Source of the DNA: Deroplatys truncata
Taxonomy: Eukaryota > Arthropoda > Insecta > Mantodea > Mantidae
DNA: 64,000 nt
Assembly (NCBI GenBank): GCA_030765065.1
Contig: CM060975.1
Span: 261,711,816 to 261,775,815 of the forward strand
Direction: 5' to 3'
The translations under genes and the position numbers were made by a program. The notes under the pieces were generated by a model that saw only the letters and a program-made list of their open reading frames with translations, was not told the origin of the DNA and ran no database searches. Position 1 is the stretch's first letter; every line of letters starts with the position of its first letter. Of the stretch, positions 43,505 to 55,520 are shown piece by piece.

Positions 43505-44235
43505 ACTGTTTCTTTAAATATAATATATTTATGTTTGCCTCGGCTGCGTCAGTATTTGTTAGAGACATGTTTCTCTTAGCAGGGTTGTGGTGCGACAAGA
43601 ATTTCACTCCTTTTATTAATGCTTGATACGATTTAAATAACACTCCACTGATATAGAGAGCTGTGAGATTCTTTAATTAATTACTTGCACTTTTTAACAC
43701 GTAAAACTATTTTCGTCTCACGCGAATACGTATTAAATCTCTTGAGAACACTGTTAGTAATGCTGTCTGCAACCAACTGAATTGATTTCAACCGTCTAAA
43801 CTTTAAAATTTCTGTATTTTAAGTCTCTGATTGGCTAATCTTACTCCAATAGAACACTTTCATTTAACTAAAGCTTTTTGTGGTTATTGATTGGCTATTT
43901 TTAAACTATCCCAAAAATTACATTATTGTTGCTCCAATTATGACTAGTAGCATTTAAACTTTCAAATTCCTTATTGTCTCAACGTTACCTCATTGTTGCC
44001 TTATTGTTAGCAACTTTTAACTTATTATTCTCACAGCTTCTACATTATTAAATTACGTAATATATTCACATAACATTACTACACATGGGTAGAATAATAC
44101 AAACATATGCAATAACTGTTACATACATTTTTATATATTGTTACATACACACATTGCTTCAAGGCGGGCAGTTATTGAATTTATATATTGTATAATTAGA
44201 CTGAAATCATAAGTGTTAAGAATGCTGCCTCAATT
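43505..44235 (-). mobile_element. LTR-like repeat, fossil copy 2
   Basis: Reverse complement matches 54440-55195 over its whole length, in inverted orientation 10 kb away. Shared landmarks: TTGAGGCAG start; ATTCAATAAC(T/A)GCCCGCCTTGAAGC; two CCAAT boxes (TAGCCAATCA and TAGCCAATC); GAATCTCACAGCTCT; AATAAAAG; and AAGAGAAAC(A/G)TGTCTCT near the end. Promoter-like and poly(A)-like words with constant ends suggest a solo long terminal repeat. No coding remnant adjoins it. Confidence 0.55.
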
Positions 44236-44621
44236 TATAGTAGAAAACCTTGAAAGCATCATGGTGCGAAGGAGCATGGGAGGAGCGAACAGCTGACTGG
44301 GAAGCAGTTCACTAGTCAGTACCTCAGGATAGGTGCTAGCGGGTTCTATTAGTATACATGGTCAAAGGCTGCAATTATTTGCCTACCTGGTAAGGACTGA
44401 TCCAGGTGCCTGTAGACAATACGTAGAACCACTGTACTGCGCCTGAGCATCTCTTATTTAGAGCAGCTCCTAAGGTAATAGTTGGGCTCGACACTAATGA
44501 ATGAGAGGAGAACGATGAAACATCCGTTAAGACGAGCTCCACTAAACTACACTGAGCACTCCCTTGACGAGCTCAGAGATACAGAATGGGAACAATCGCA
44601 ATAAATTGAAAATTTAATTGA
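44236..44621. other. No recognised gene
   Basis: Moderately GC-richer than its surroundings; I see no family match. Confidence 0.35.
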
Positions 44622-44888
44622 GTTTTATTTACGGACGCTCTTTAGCTGCTGTGGCCTTAGCTTCCCATCCTATATTGGGCGTGAAAGATGGGTAATTTTG
44701 CTCAGAGGCCTCTTTATCAGGCTTGAGGTTCTTTTCTGTGCCGTAAATCTACGACACGGGATCACCAGCTTTACTTCCCTTCCGAAGGAAGCCATGATAA
44801 GGATTTTTACGCCCTCCGCCGGGTTTGAACCCGCGACTTCGGAAACAAGAGGCTAGCATAGTAACCACTACACCATGGTGGACGACTA
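44622..44888 (-). mobile_element. tRNA-derived SINE, family 2 (SINE-2)
   Basis: Reverse copy with head GTCGTCCACCATGGTGTAGTGG or similar, box B GGGTTCAAACCCGGCGGAG, TCCTTCGGAAGG, CGGCACAGAAAAGAACCTC, AGAGGCCTCTGAGC and the tail AAATAAAACTC. It lacks the short TTTTTTCGGGTG segment present at 29090. Confidence 0.85.
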
Positions 44889-47800
44889 ACAATCGCAGTG
44901 ACGGGTAACCTGGCTATTTAGAAAAGTGCATGCGAAAAGGAAGGCAGCGGTTAAAATAGCGATATTCGCTTCCACCAAATGACGCACCTGCCTTCTGTTT
45001 AATTAGAACTCTAGTCTTGGTGAAAGTAATGCGGATGTTTTTCCTTGCTTTAAGGAATTGCGGAAATAGCAGGACATTTTATAAGCGGGCGGGGTTCCTC
45101 ATGAGCAACCCCGACATCACGTCCGCGTCGACGTGTAGCGTGCTCCTGCGGATACCAGCAGCATATACAAACAGTGTACGTGGCGCCATCTTTGTTTTAC
45201 TCCCTTAGCTATCTATGCATTGGTGCTTCTGGATGGCGATCTTAAACTATATACTGTGTTACATATTTTGGTCCGAGGGACCTTGTTCACAAAAATTGAC
45301 TATTTACAATAGTTCACAAAAAATCTAGAACTGAATTATTCTTATCTGAAGTTCTGATTCATTTTTGCTGGATTCTCCAAATTTGATCATCTCAGTAATC
45401 AATTAAATGCTGTCTTCAAGTCAGAGGGATGCAGAAACAATGAAGTAGGTTGCGTCATCTAAATCGGCTTCATTTACACGTCGATTATCGTGCGCTGGGA
45501 CGTGCCGTGGGATCGTGGATGACTACACGATTTTATGATAAGGTTTAACAGTATTTCATTGCAAATTTCCTGTAACAAGTTTATTACAAATTGTTAATAA
45601 TGAACATTTGTAGAATACTGCTTCGAAAACGTAAAGCTTTGTGCTCGTAAGAATTTACAATCCATTAAGTTCAACTGGTTTTATATAATGAGCGATGTGA
45701 ATAATAGAACTTAAGCTGTTCACTGCAAACACTTTCTGAATAAGTACAATACAAATAATGATAATAAATTTGGTTACTTGATTTTCTGTGTTGCTAGCTT
45801 TTCGCATTCTAAACACCACCAGTGGAATATATTTTAAATCAACGCCTATACGTTTCTTTCCAGTGGATATTTGAAAGTACTATTCACGGTACGAAATAGA
45901 AATTTTGACGTTTACTCACCGAAAGCGCATTTTATGGTAATTTTGACAAAAGCCGAAGAGTGTCATGAATGCAAAATAAGTCGTCTTGCCCGTGCAGCTG
46001 ATAGCCTAAAAATCCAGTTGCCTTGCCAAGCCCTAGAGGTGCACTGACTCGCCTCTCTTTCCTGGAAGGCACAAGAGTCGCCGCTGTTGTCGCCCTTGTT
46101 CCACCAGACTGTCTTGGAACACGATGACGAAGCCAAGATTAGTGGTGTCATAAGGCAGACGTACCATTATCCCAACACTTGCGCAGCAATTATCGGGAAG
46201 CGATGTAGGGGAAGGGGGTGTACCAATCGGTACAAACGCTACACGTTAAGCGAGTACCTTTCCCACAGTCCCCCTTTTATTTTGTATGTTTTCATTTATG
46301 AAAAAGAACTGATGGAATGTGATTCACCTATAGGTACATGCGGTCTATGCAACGTGCGGGGGTACCCACTGTGCGCCAATTTGCGGCAAGGGATTTGCAG
46401 GAATGATCCCAGGTTCGATGCTAGCTCAGGTATTTGCATGGATCTTTGATCTTGGATCAAGGGTTAGTGGTTAATACGACCGTTTCGTTTTACTGCTCGT
46501 TTCTTTCCCGTCACTTTTAAAATTTGACTCCTGATGTTACCTCGCCACTCACGCGTGCATTTGTTTACCGCTGTGCTTCATACTCTCGCCCCTATCCTCC
46601 GATACATGTGTTTTTAGAACCACATCCAAGGAACTACCAGGTAGAAGAAGTGGGTCTTATAAACTCTGCTGTTTCTTTATTTCAAGAATTCCCATCTCAC
46701 TATTTCACTATCGCATGATTTATGCCTTCTTTCTTATTGGATACCTGAGGGTTTTGAGAACATTGACCCTTTTCTATACATGTGCTTTTCAAGCGACCTA
46801 ACGGTACACTAACAAAGCATATTCTCTTCTCCCTCGGTTAGAATAAGGGCCCGCTGTTCGCACTGACTATTCAACACACATTCACCTGTAGATGTAACAT
46901 TCACTTCCCAGCCTTATTTTATAATACTATTCCTACTATTATTAATATTTATTTTACCTATGGTTATAATTTTATATTTAGCTACTCAGAACGTACTGTT
47001 TCAAACTGCTAAGGATGATGAAGCCGCATATTTGATGAACATGTTGGACAACAATCTAAAACCTTATACGCCCTCTACCTCTTTCGTTCTTATACAGCGA
47101 AATACACCAGCTGTCAATAAAGGAATCTGGAATAGATTTTAAGAATTAGCAATTTATAAGTACCCAGATTTATTTTAAAGTATTAGACATACTTAGATAC
47201 CTCCAGGTATAGAGCATATTGTGATCACTACCATAACGAGTTCTCATCCTTAGTTTCTAAAGGTTTTAAGATATAATTTTTGGGCTAAGTGGAATTTTTG
47301 TCTTGAATTATATCCTATTGCACCAATGGAATGCTTTAATTAATGTGGAATGTTTAAAACAAGAGCCAAACATTTCTTTTAAGTTTGGTTTTATGCAATT
47401 ATTAGCACCTGCACAAGCTCATGTCCGAGATTAACAAGAGGTTATTCATGATCCTAGAAGAATCCTTAACTCTTAGCATGCGTTCAATGACATGTTGGGA
47501 ATAAATTAAGCTAGAAGAAATCTGAATAAGACGTAGTGCACCAGTGCTATGAACTGTGATATGTCTTGAGTTCTCTATGACTATTTGAAGTCTCAGAAGT
47601 TTTTCCCCCTCTGTTTTTAAATGCATCATTCTCGGAACATAGAAGGTATAAAACTAGATTCTAAAGAATCGTGAAAATCTGTTTATTTTATTAGCCTGTT
47701 ATTAATTAATTTTAATATTTTTCTGTAATTTTCATTCTGGTTCCACATCTCTGCGTATTTTAACAGTTTAAATATCACACACATAAATAAATTAATGCTT

Positions 47801-50169
47801 AAAGAAGGAAACGCCTTATAGGCAGTGCATTGGTTGTGACTAACGTTTTTAAGTATTCACCATGAAGATTTGTTTTTGTCGTTCATTAGAGAGAAAGTTA
47901 TGTCGTATGCATAAACGCTTAGCTCTACATGAATGTGATTAATAAGTGAATGAAGATTAATACACACGACAGGATACCAACCACTTACTTCCATAAGCTC
48001 TCGGAATTTTTATGACCAATTATCCATTCAGCTAAAGACACCATGTTCATTTTACGCTCAGATAGCGTCGCCAATACATGCTCTCTCAATCTCGCACTTT
48101 TATAGCCCTTTTGGATGGTTTAAGAGTTAATTTAGTATTGCATAATTATAAACTGTCGTCTTCATATTGAAATCACAAGCAAAAATTCATGTTTCGGTAT
48201 AATGGGCTAGTTCCAAAGACTAGCAAAGTCTACTTTCTTTCAGCGCAACGTTAGCTATAGATATCTAGCTGAGAAATATCGATTTAATTTCAGAACACTG
48301 CCCTCCTACTTATCTCGAAAGTTAAAAGGACTAGTGGATTCTAGAGTTTAAATGGAAAATCTTAGATTTCTGTGTATTGGTACTTAAGGAAGATTTATAT
48401 CCCTATGCTTGTGAGTATATACTATATGCAAAGATGATCCGATTATATACTAATTCCAATTTTCAAATTAAAGTTAATTTTTATCATAAAGCTCAGTCCC
48501 TACAACCGTAATAAACTGCCGGTTACTGTCTATCGTCCTATGCAGCATGCGCTTGGACAGGGCTGCTATGCTTGACAGTGAAAAGGTGAAATGTTCCAGG
48601 CTTCCACAGCCCTCTCCTAAATGTGCACGAAATTTATAAGAGGCCATTGTCACATTGATGTTGCAGATAACGATGGGACTTTTTTTAGTGAAATTAGTTC
48701 AAAACTAAAAAAGCCTGAGTCTCGGCTTTCTCTTCCATATGCCTATGTTTGGCAAGAACAAAAATATACAAATTAGAATAATTAACTAAGAGTATCTATT
48801 TCCTTCATATATCGATGTTTAAAAAATATTAAACGAGAGAACGAACAAAACTGTGCAGTTTTTATCTCATCAGTTTGTTTTTCTTGAAGATTCCCATCAC
48901 TGATAAAAAAAATGAAACGTAACTGCGGCCGATTTACTCTTTGCTTCACGCACTCATGTTTTTAAGCTATGCTTTATTGCGGTCTTGCGCCTAGATACCT
49001 GCAGCCTCGGTGCGTGTCAAGTTTATTATTTCGTCTCATTCGCGGTTGTGTTGATACATTGACGAAGGAATATAGCATTTGTTCCATTATTTCTGTATCT
49101 CCATGTAGCGTAGTGTATGTTAATTCTTCCTAAACATTAATTTGGGAATAAATGTATTAATTATGAATTATGTAACTGTCTGTATATCTGTGGGTGTATG
49201 TTTACGACAATCCAATAATACTCTTTCTTTATAAAGACATATTATAAAGATATCTAGATTTGTTTTTATATAAACTATATTTGAATACTATTTTTAAAGC
49301 TTGGAGCAATATTAAACGTATTTGTAATAAACTCTCTTGTGTGAAAATTGTGTCTACGCTCTCATTTAAAAAGTGTAATAAAACGCATATTATTATATTT
49401 TTAACTCACGTGTATTTCGCATTTCACTTATCAGTTCCGAATTCAATATTTCGATTCTTGCCACCTTGATTTCTCTTGTGGCAACCTTGTATACATTTAC
49501 TGCAGCGTCCGGCATAGTACCAGGCAACTGATCGTTGAGCGGAAGACAGATCTAAAGTCAGCCGTTACAACATAAAGCTTCATAATTTTTTGCCCGTCGA
49601 ATAGGGACTCCATGGGAGAAAACACCGAGACAGCGTACATTTGTATTTTCACTATAAACAATTGCAGCGGAATCTACATCAGTGTAATAATGACCTCCTG
49701 TTTATATAAGTGGCGTAAGGGGTACATGGAAAATTTGCTTCCACTATTTTCTCACAAGCTATGTATCGTAGCTACACACTGACACGGCAAATTCACTTTT
49801 GTAGACTTGAAACTTCAGGGTGTCAAAACCGGTTTCTCGACTTATACTGGCTGAATGACTGGAGTGACGGGGATAAGAGGGATAATGATGTCATACTTTG
49901 AGAGTTTGCTGTTGGTCCCAGCGTATGACAATAATGAGTACAATTGTTGCCAAAATCGACTTATATTTCAATGAAAGATGATGTTTGTAGGTTGCTTATT
50001 TTACACATTGTATTATTCCTTCTCATTTGAATTTGAGAGAACAGAAGAGGACCTAAGCCTTTATGAAGCTTTTTGGTATAAAGTGGAATTACCTAACAGT
50101 TTTCAGTAGCGTTTTAGAATGTGTGTGTGTACACATTTTGAAAAACAAATCTCTTATTTAACCGAAAAG
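44889..50169. other. Long stretch without recognised genes
   Basis: Mostly AT-rich. 45090-45190 and 45980-46400 are GC-richer. The latter holds a 120-codon + strand frame (46087-46449) with eleven or so Cys residues, many in its second half (CGLCNVRGYPLCANLR), which does not match any family I know and could be an exon or chance. 46100-46700 and 48540-48640 show nothing further. No RNA genes or transposon ends recognised. Confidence 0.35.
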
Positions 50170-50335
50170 TTTATGGTCAAGGGGGAAGAAATGAGAAGAG
50201 AGAGCAGAATAATACACCAAACCTCTTGGCAGCCGGCAGCAAGGTCCCTAACGTTTCCAAATTGAGTATCCGTTAACTCCTTTTCGATGCCCCTGCTTAT
50301 CTGCATGGACAAACTCGGGTAGAAGGTTCTGTGCC
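50170..50335 (-). pseudogene. Possible short LINE RT fragment
   Basis: The - strand reads ISRGIEKELTDTQFGNVRD. The pattern (R)I(E)KEL.DTQFG resembles the segment before motif A in several LINE reverse transcriptases (..DTQFGFR.G..T..). Only this short stretch supports it. Confidence 0.35.
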
Positions 50336-51349
50336 AGAAAATAAATAGTTTTCTTTTCAAGCACATTCGCCATATACGCCGCAAACCGTCTACCATTGAG
50401 CCTGGCCCTGCATCCCCGAAAAATGAAAATAAATTAAAAAGGAGACATCGAATGACAGGAAAATTCGTAGTGGCAAATAATCCACTTCAACACCGAAATG
50501 CTCTTCGTGCTAGTATCGAAACATTGCAGTATCAGTAGCCCATCCCTGTCAGTAATAATGTTGGGGTTTAACCAACCACAGAATGCGTTTAGATGGTTAT
50601 TTTTTATGTAAAGAGCTCCCTTGAATTAGGAGCTAAGTTAATGTAGCTTTACAGGGTTTCAACGTTCACTATGGATGTATAACGTTTAATGAATGCAAAC
50701 TGCTGATTTACCCTTGATTTAATCACAGAGAGATAAGCAATGTGTTTCACACATGAAAACTTCATTAATACTATAAATATGTAACAGAAACAACGGCCTC
50801 TTCATTAGCATTATAATTATCTGAATGGATGGCTGAAATGTTAAACACGATAATGTTTTGTAAACAGGAAAACAAAGAACCCTCTAAAATAAAAAAGAGC
50901 CTCTGATGCGAACCTCATATGCATGACGACATTCGCGTAGGTATATCAGTTATTTAGTACAGTATTCATATAAATTGTCTTATTCGACATCACATTATTG
51001 GTATGTTTTTACGTAGGAATAATATAAAATTAAGCAATAAGTTTGTTACATAAATCTTTCGGAAATAAAATTTACTTTTAACTGTGGTAACGGGATGGGC
51101 ACTTGCAATGGAAAGAAAAAAGACGAATACAAACTTTCAAGTTGTCTGTCAAATGTAGTGCTTGGGGGAAAGTATAAACATTAAATTTTTCAAAAACGCC
51201 TTACGCTGCGAAAAAAATGTTTTACACAATCCACGTACTTATTTTAATAAGCTATATATTTTTGCTGAAGTGCCCTGTTTTGTCTGTCCAATGATTTCAC
51301 TATTAAACAACAGGATTGGATTGGATCTGAAGTGATTACCTATGATACT
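50336..51349. other. No recognised gene
   Basis: AT-rich. GACAGGAAAATTCGT near 50455 recalls a word in SINE-3 (14050), possibly a trace of that family. Confidence 0.35.
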
Positions 51350-51846
51350 GTAGCTATGTCCCCACGAGGGAGCGCCCCTCGGGGTAAGGGAGCGGTCAGG
51401 GGAGATACCGGGCGGTCGGAACCAGGAATGACGGCACAGCAATTACAGGATCCTTTCAGTTTCCAGATGTAAACGCCCCGGCAGACTGATAGGCTGACCA
51501 GGGAGCCCGCTTAACGCCCCGCCGCAGACGGTGCTTATACCCCGACAACGAGCTGAAAGCCGAGGAACAGCCTTTTTCTCTGCCTCGCTGCATCCAAACT
51601 CCATCGTTGACACTTCCAACCCTGAAACAGACCGAACGGGGTGAAGGATGAATGGAATGAATAATGGAACGAAATGGAGGGACAGGAAAAAATTCGGAGG
51701 GTGAAAGAAACGACTCCAACATTCGCCTGGCGACCCGGGAAAACCCCGTAAAATCCCATGGATAAGAGTGGGCGGTCGCTGTGAATCGATCCCGGGACCT
51801 CCTAATATGGGCTACAGACTTTGCCAACTGAGCCATCCCGCCTGGT
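51350..51846 (-). mobile_element. Composite SINE (SINE-3 related), GC-rich
   Basis: In reverse: a tRNA-like head (GCGGGATGGCTCAGTTGGC at the right end, then AGGAGGTCCCGGGATCGATT), then GGGTTTTCCCGGGTCGCC and AGGCGAATGTTGGAG, a body, and a GC-rich distal part (GCGGGCTCCCTGGTCAGCC, GGGGCGCTCCCTCGTGGGG). Longer than the copy at 13881-14218, so the distal part may be a second repeat. Two overlapping - strand frames (126 and 74 codons) are by-products of its GC content. Confidence 0.65.
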
Positions 51847-51869
51847 TAAACAGAAGGATACATAAAACA

Positions 51870-51933
51870 GTCAATATTAAGGTTTTTCACAGAAAATTCA
51901 GTATATTTTATAAGTCGGGCAAATACACTGCCG
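51870..51933 (+). mobile_element. HINE (H14), left remnant
   Basis: Short sense stretch around CACAGAAAATTCAGTATATTTTATAAG, matching the core near CCAGAAAATTCGAGATATACATT. The match resumes at 53337 with TATGCTACTTTCATTAAAATCG on the other side of the Tc1 element. Confidence 0.5.
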
Positions 51934-53336
51934 TTTGTGAAAATTGCAACACCAAGAAGGAAACGCATGAATTCAATGAAATTAATACCACACGTTAGGC
52001 ACATGACAAGTAACAAATTATAAACTTTTCAAATCTATACATGACCTTTGAGTCCAACATTCAGTATTTGGTATGGCCTCCACGCGATGCAATTAGAGCT
52101 GTTAAGCGCCGTGGTATTGAATCAAAAAGGTTCTGAATAAGTTCAGGGATTTCCCTCAACGCAGTTTGTATTGGAGCACACAAATTCGTGACACTGGTTA
52201 CTGAAGGGCCGTGACGCACCAGGTGCCGACCAACTATATCCCAGACATGTTCGATGGGTAACATGTCAGGCGAACGTGCAGGCCAGGGAAGCAATGGGAC
52301 TCGTCGCTTTTCGAAGAAGGTTTGGACATTCCTCGCTCTTAGAAGAAGGCTTGGACATTCCTCGCAATATGTGGCCGGGCATTGTTCTGCTGAAATGTGG
52401 CCTTTGTAGATGCCTGAAGCAGGGAGGGTACCGCAGGCTCTACAACCACCGTTAGGTACCAGTTGCTCTTCAAAGTGCCCTCAATTCGTAGGAGGCGAGA
52501 TCGGCTGTTGTAATCAATGGCCCCACAAACCATCACACCTGGTGTTTGTTCGCTATGCCGCTTAACAATGCAGCCCTCTAGGTTGCGCTCACCACAGTAC
52601 CACCGGACTCGTATACAGCCATCACTGTAGGACCCTTTGAAGCAGGACTCGTTCGAAAAGACTACATTTTGTCACTCAGCACCTCAGTGAAGATGTATAC
52701 GTGCCCATTGCAGTCGGAGGAGCTTGTGGAAGCCGACGTAATGGCATGCATTCAACCAGTCCAACCTGCAGCAGACGGCAACGAACCGTTGATGCAGACA
52801 AGTTCACACCTGTTGCAGTGCTCCAGCGTCGAGCCAACATTGTGGATGAAGCTGCACGGTCGGTTATGGCCTTGCGGACAAGATGACGGTCATCCTGTGC
52901 TGTGGCCAAGTTTCATGGTCCAGTACCCGCTCCTTTCTGCGTACGACCTTCATCTATCCACTGCCCCCCACACACGCACCACTGTCGTAGCAGCATGCCA
53001 TGTACGAGCGAAATGTTACGGTATGACAAACCCGCTTCCCGGAGATCGATCATTCTGCCCCGTTCGAACACGCTCGCATACCGATATGGCTCCCTTTGAC
53101 CTCGACGAGGCATACTGGCGCTTAGTTTATTGTTTCCACCTTGTTTGACAGCTCTGCACTGACTACACTGGGCGCAATACTGACCTTGTCGGACCGACAC
53201 GAGAGGGCTCTGCTCGGCCTACGTGTACCCCATCTCTCTGCAAGCCTAATCACTTATTGCTTGCACGCTCTTCTACACTTCCACCAAGTTTGGAGTTGAT
53301 CGGGAAATTGTTTCTTGGTGTTGCAATTTTCACAAA
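51934..53336 (-). mobile_element. Tc1-like DNA transposon
   Basis: Inverted terminal repeats of about 25 bp, starting TTTGTGAAAATTGCAACACC on the left with the reverse complement ending at 53336. Length about 1.4 kb and a single transposase on the - strand, as usual for Tc1 elements. It lies in HINE H14, whose core continues on both sides. A 24-bp internal tandem duplication (GAAGAAGG(T/C)TTGGACATTCC, twice within 52312-52362) is unusual. Confidence 0.9.
52064..53140 (-). pseudogene. Tc1-like transposase, degraded
   Basis: Cut-and-paste transposase of the Tc1 branch. From the N-terminus: HTH region FERGRMIDLREAGLSYRNIS (about 53060-), WIDEGRTQKGAGTGP, then DRHLVRKAITDRAASSTMLARR shortened here to DRHLVRKAITDRAASS (about 52890-), RWSTATGVNLSASTVRCRLL, the first catalytic region as VVFSNES (about 52660), CIVKRHSEQTPGVMVCGAI, the second catalytic region FQQNNARPHIARNVQAFF (about 52390-), and PWPARSPDMLPIEHVWD with the third catalytic Glu (about 52270-). 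Both expected catalytic Asp residues read Asn here (SDES to SNES, QDNARPH to QNNARPH), and stops and frame changes are present. The opposite-strand 159-codon frame (52669-53148) is antisense noise. Confidence 0.9.
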
Positions 53337-53690
53337 TATATGCTACTTTCATTAAAATCGTTAAGTTGTTTTTGAGAAGATGAACAGTATTGGAAAAAGT
53401 TTCCTAGTTTGAGGTGGGAGGATCCCTTTTCCAAACCTTCGTGTCGTATGTTGGAAAACGCTGAACTCAAATACGAAATTTGGAATTTACTGACTTTCCT
53501 TTTTTAATTATGTCGTTGGGACTCGCACATCCGCGCTTGGGCGCACGCGTAGTAGGACGTTTTTATAAAAGTGAATATTTATGACTGAGTGAACCTCAAA
53601 ACATTTATTTCCGTTGAGGGTTTACTAACAAATTTTTGATGGTATACTTCTTCTGCCTGCTTTAAGTAGTTAGTAGAGAGGTAAACAGAA
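53337..53690 (+). mobile_element. HINE (H14), right part, old copy
   Basis: Sense copy: CATTAAAATCGTTAAG, TTTGAGGTGGGAGGATC, AACCTTCGTGTCG, GGAAAACGCTGAACTCAAATACG, a lost microsatellite region with CGCACGCG, CTCAAAACATTTATTTCCG, and a worn 3' end near AGTTAGTAGAGAGGTAA. Confidence 0.75.
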
Positions 53691-54439
53691 ATGAGGAGAA
53701 GTTACCGATCTTTACAAATAATTTTGAAAATGCCTTTAAAATATTTCCAACTTTATTTTTTTCTTCCTGCTTAAGATCAAACATACCTCTTGCATTTCCA
53801 GTCAAATGCTAGCTTAAACATCATGTTTTTTATTATAAGAAATAGAAATCCGTTCATACTTTAACCATTAACTTTTTTGTGTATCTCATCTAGGATAGAA
53901 GTGCTAAAGTATTCGGCCCAAAGGTTTAGAATATGTCATAAGAAACACCTTGTATAGCTCTGACTTAAACCAAAAATGCTATTAAAACATCTCGAATCTT
54001 GAAAATTCTACAAGCAACCAAGAACCTACAATACTTAAAAATAAACAATTATGTTTAGGAGCACGCTTTAGGTTTACGTTTAAACAGTTTAATGTCTGTT
54101 AGATATCGCTATTTCTGTTCAAACAGGAATTTAAACAAGGTAACAATCCATTTTAATTGTCTAAAATTTTCAAATAACTCTTTAATGGTATAATAAAGTT
54201 ATTAAAGGTACAACTGCCTACCAGTTTTTTTGCAATTGGTACCTTAAATGGCAATATACACACTAATAAAGTAGATTAAGCCATAAAACTTCAGTGTGTG
54301 TTTATAAGAAATTTCATGATAACACTTTGATTGGTTCGAGAAAATGTGTAATGCGCTTAATAAATTTAGTAATGGTAATTAAATTTTCCCTAAAACCCTT
54401 ATTTGTTTATATATGACATTAGAAATTGCCCTGATTGTA
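53691..54439. other. No recognised gene
   Basis: AT-rich DNA upstream of the LTR-like repeat; nothing recognised. Confidence 0.4.
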
Positions 54440-55195
54440 GTTTTGAGGCAGTATTTTTAACACTTGAATAGTTTCAATTAAATTATATAATATGTAAATT
54501 CAATAACAGCCCGCCTTGAAGCAATTTGTATGTAATAATTTAAAAAAATGTATGTAACAGTCATTGCAAATGCTTATATTATTGCAAAAACGTTTAAGAA
54601 TGTTATATGGATGCATTGTGTAATTTAATAATGCAAGAGCTGTGAGAATAATAAGTTAAAGTTGCTAGCAATGAAGTAAGTTTGAGGCAATAATGAGTTT
54701 CAGAGTTTGAATGCTACTGGTCATGATTAGAGCAATGATAATGTAAATTTTCTGACAGTTTAAAAATAGCCAATCAACAGCCAGAAAAGCTTTAATTAAA
54801 TACAGTCATTCTATTGGACTAATTAGCCAATCGCAGACTTGAAATACAGAAGCTTACGGGTTTTGACGGTTGAAATATGTTTAGTTGCCTGCAGACCTTG
54901 GTAGTGACCGGATGGAAGATGTTTTCTCTAAAGTAGTATTACGTATTCGTGTGAAACGTAAAATAAGTATACGCGTTAACAAAGTGCAGGTTTTAAATTA
55001 AAGAATCTCACAGCTCTTAATATCAGTGTAGTGCTATTTAATTTGTGTCAAGGATTAAATAAAAGAAGTGAATTTAAAACTTAAAATCTATGTAAGTCTA
55101 CATTCTTGCCACACCACGCCCTGATTAAGAGAAACGTGTCTCTACAAACGTTACTGACGCAGCTGAGGCAAACATAAACATAAATAATATATATA
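54440..55195 (+). mobile_element. LTR-like repeat, fossil copy 3
   Basis: Forward partner of 43505-44235: TTTTGAGGCAGTATTTTTAAC start, AACAGCCCGCCTTGAAGC, CCAAT boxes at about 54767 and 54825, GAATCTCACAGCTCT at about 55004, ATTAAATAAAAG near 55056, CCCTGATTAAGAGAAACGTG with an AGAGA/TCTCT stem-loop near 55120, and AGCTGAGGCAAACATAAAC close to the end. It reads as a long terminal repeat with promoter and poly(A)-like signals. A leader-like repeated tract follows, but no coding region. Confidence 0.6.
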
Positions 55196-55204
55196 GAAGC
55201 AGTT

Positions 55205-55520
55205 TAATAAAAAAGTTAAAATATATTTTTTAACCTTGGAGCCTAACAACAAAATTACATCTTCAAATCGGTTTCTCATACGTAACAGCATATTACGTAA
55301 ACAAAACACTTTCTCAAGTAGGTTCCCATACGTGGGGCATACTACTTCAAATTAACGCCCAAAGCGTGGTGCAAAAATTCCAACAACAGTAAAGCCTTCA
55401 ACAACAATACACTACAGCAGTTGAAGAACAATACTTCAAGTTGGCACCCAAACGTGGCACATAACTTCAAGCTGGCTTCTCAAGCGTGAGGCTAATATAT
55501 TACGTAATTAAATTACGTAA
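55205..55520 (+). repeat. Imperfect repeats with a CCCA-ACGTGG motif, downstream of the LTR-like repeat
   Basis: The pattern GG(T/C)T(T/C)CTCA(T/A)(A/G)CGT(A/G) or GGCACCCAAACGTGGCACA recurs about five times (near 55270, 55320, 55355, 55450 and 55485), separated by ACTTCAA words and by ATTACGTAA(AC) words. The form (G)GC.CCCAACGTGGGGC is known from leader and primer-binding regions of several retroelements, so this may be the 5' leader belonging to the LTR-like repeat. Function not shown. Confidence 0.45.

Noticed and set aside
52669-53148. 159-codon open frame on the + strand
   Set aside because: Antisense to the Tc1 transposase; the real motifs (HTH, QNNARPH, PIEHVWD) are on the - strand.
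43505-55195. A single 11.7-kb retroelement bounded by the two LTR-like repeats
   Set aside because: The repeats are in inverted, not direct, orientation, and no retroelement coding remnant was seen between them; they are better read as separate solo copies.
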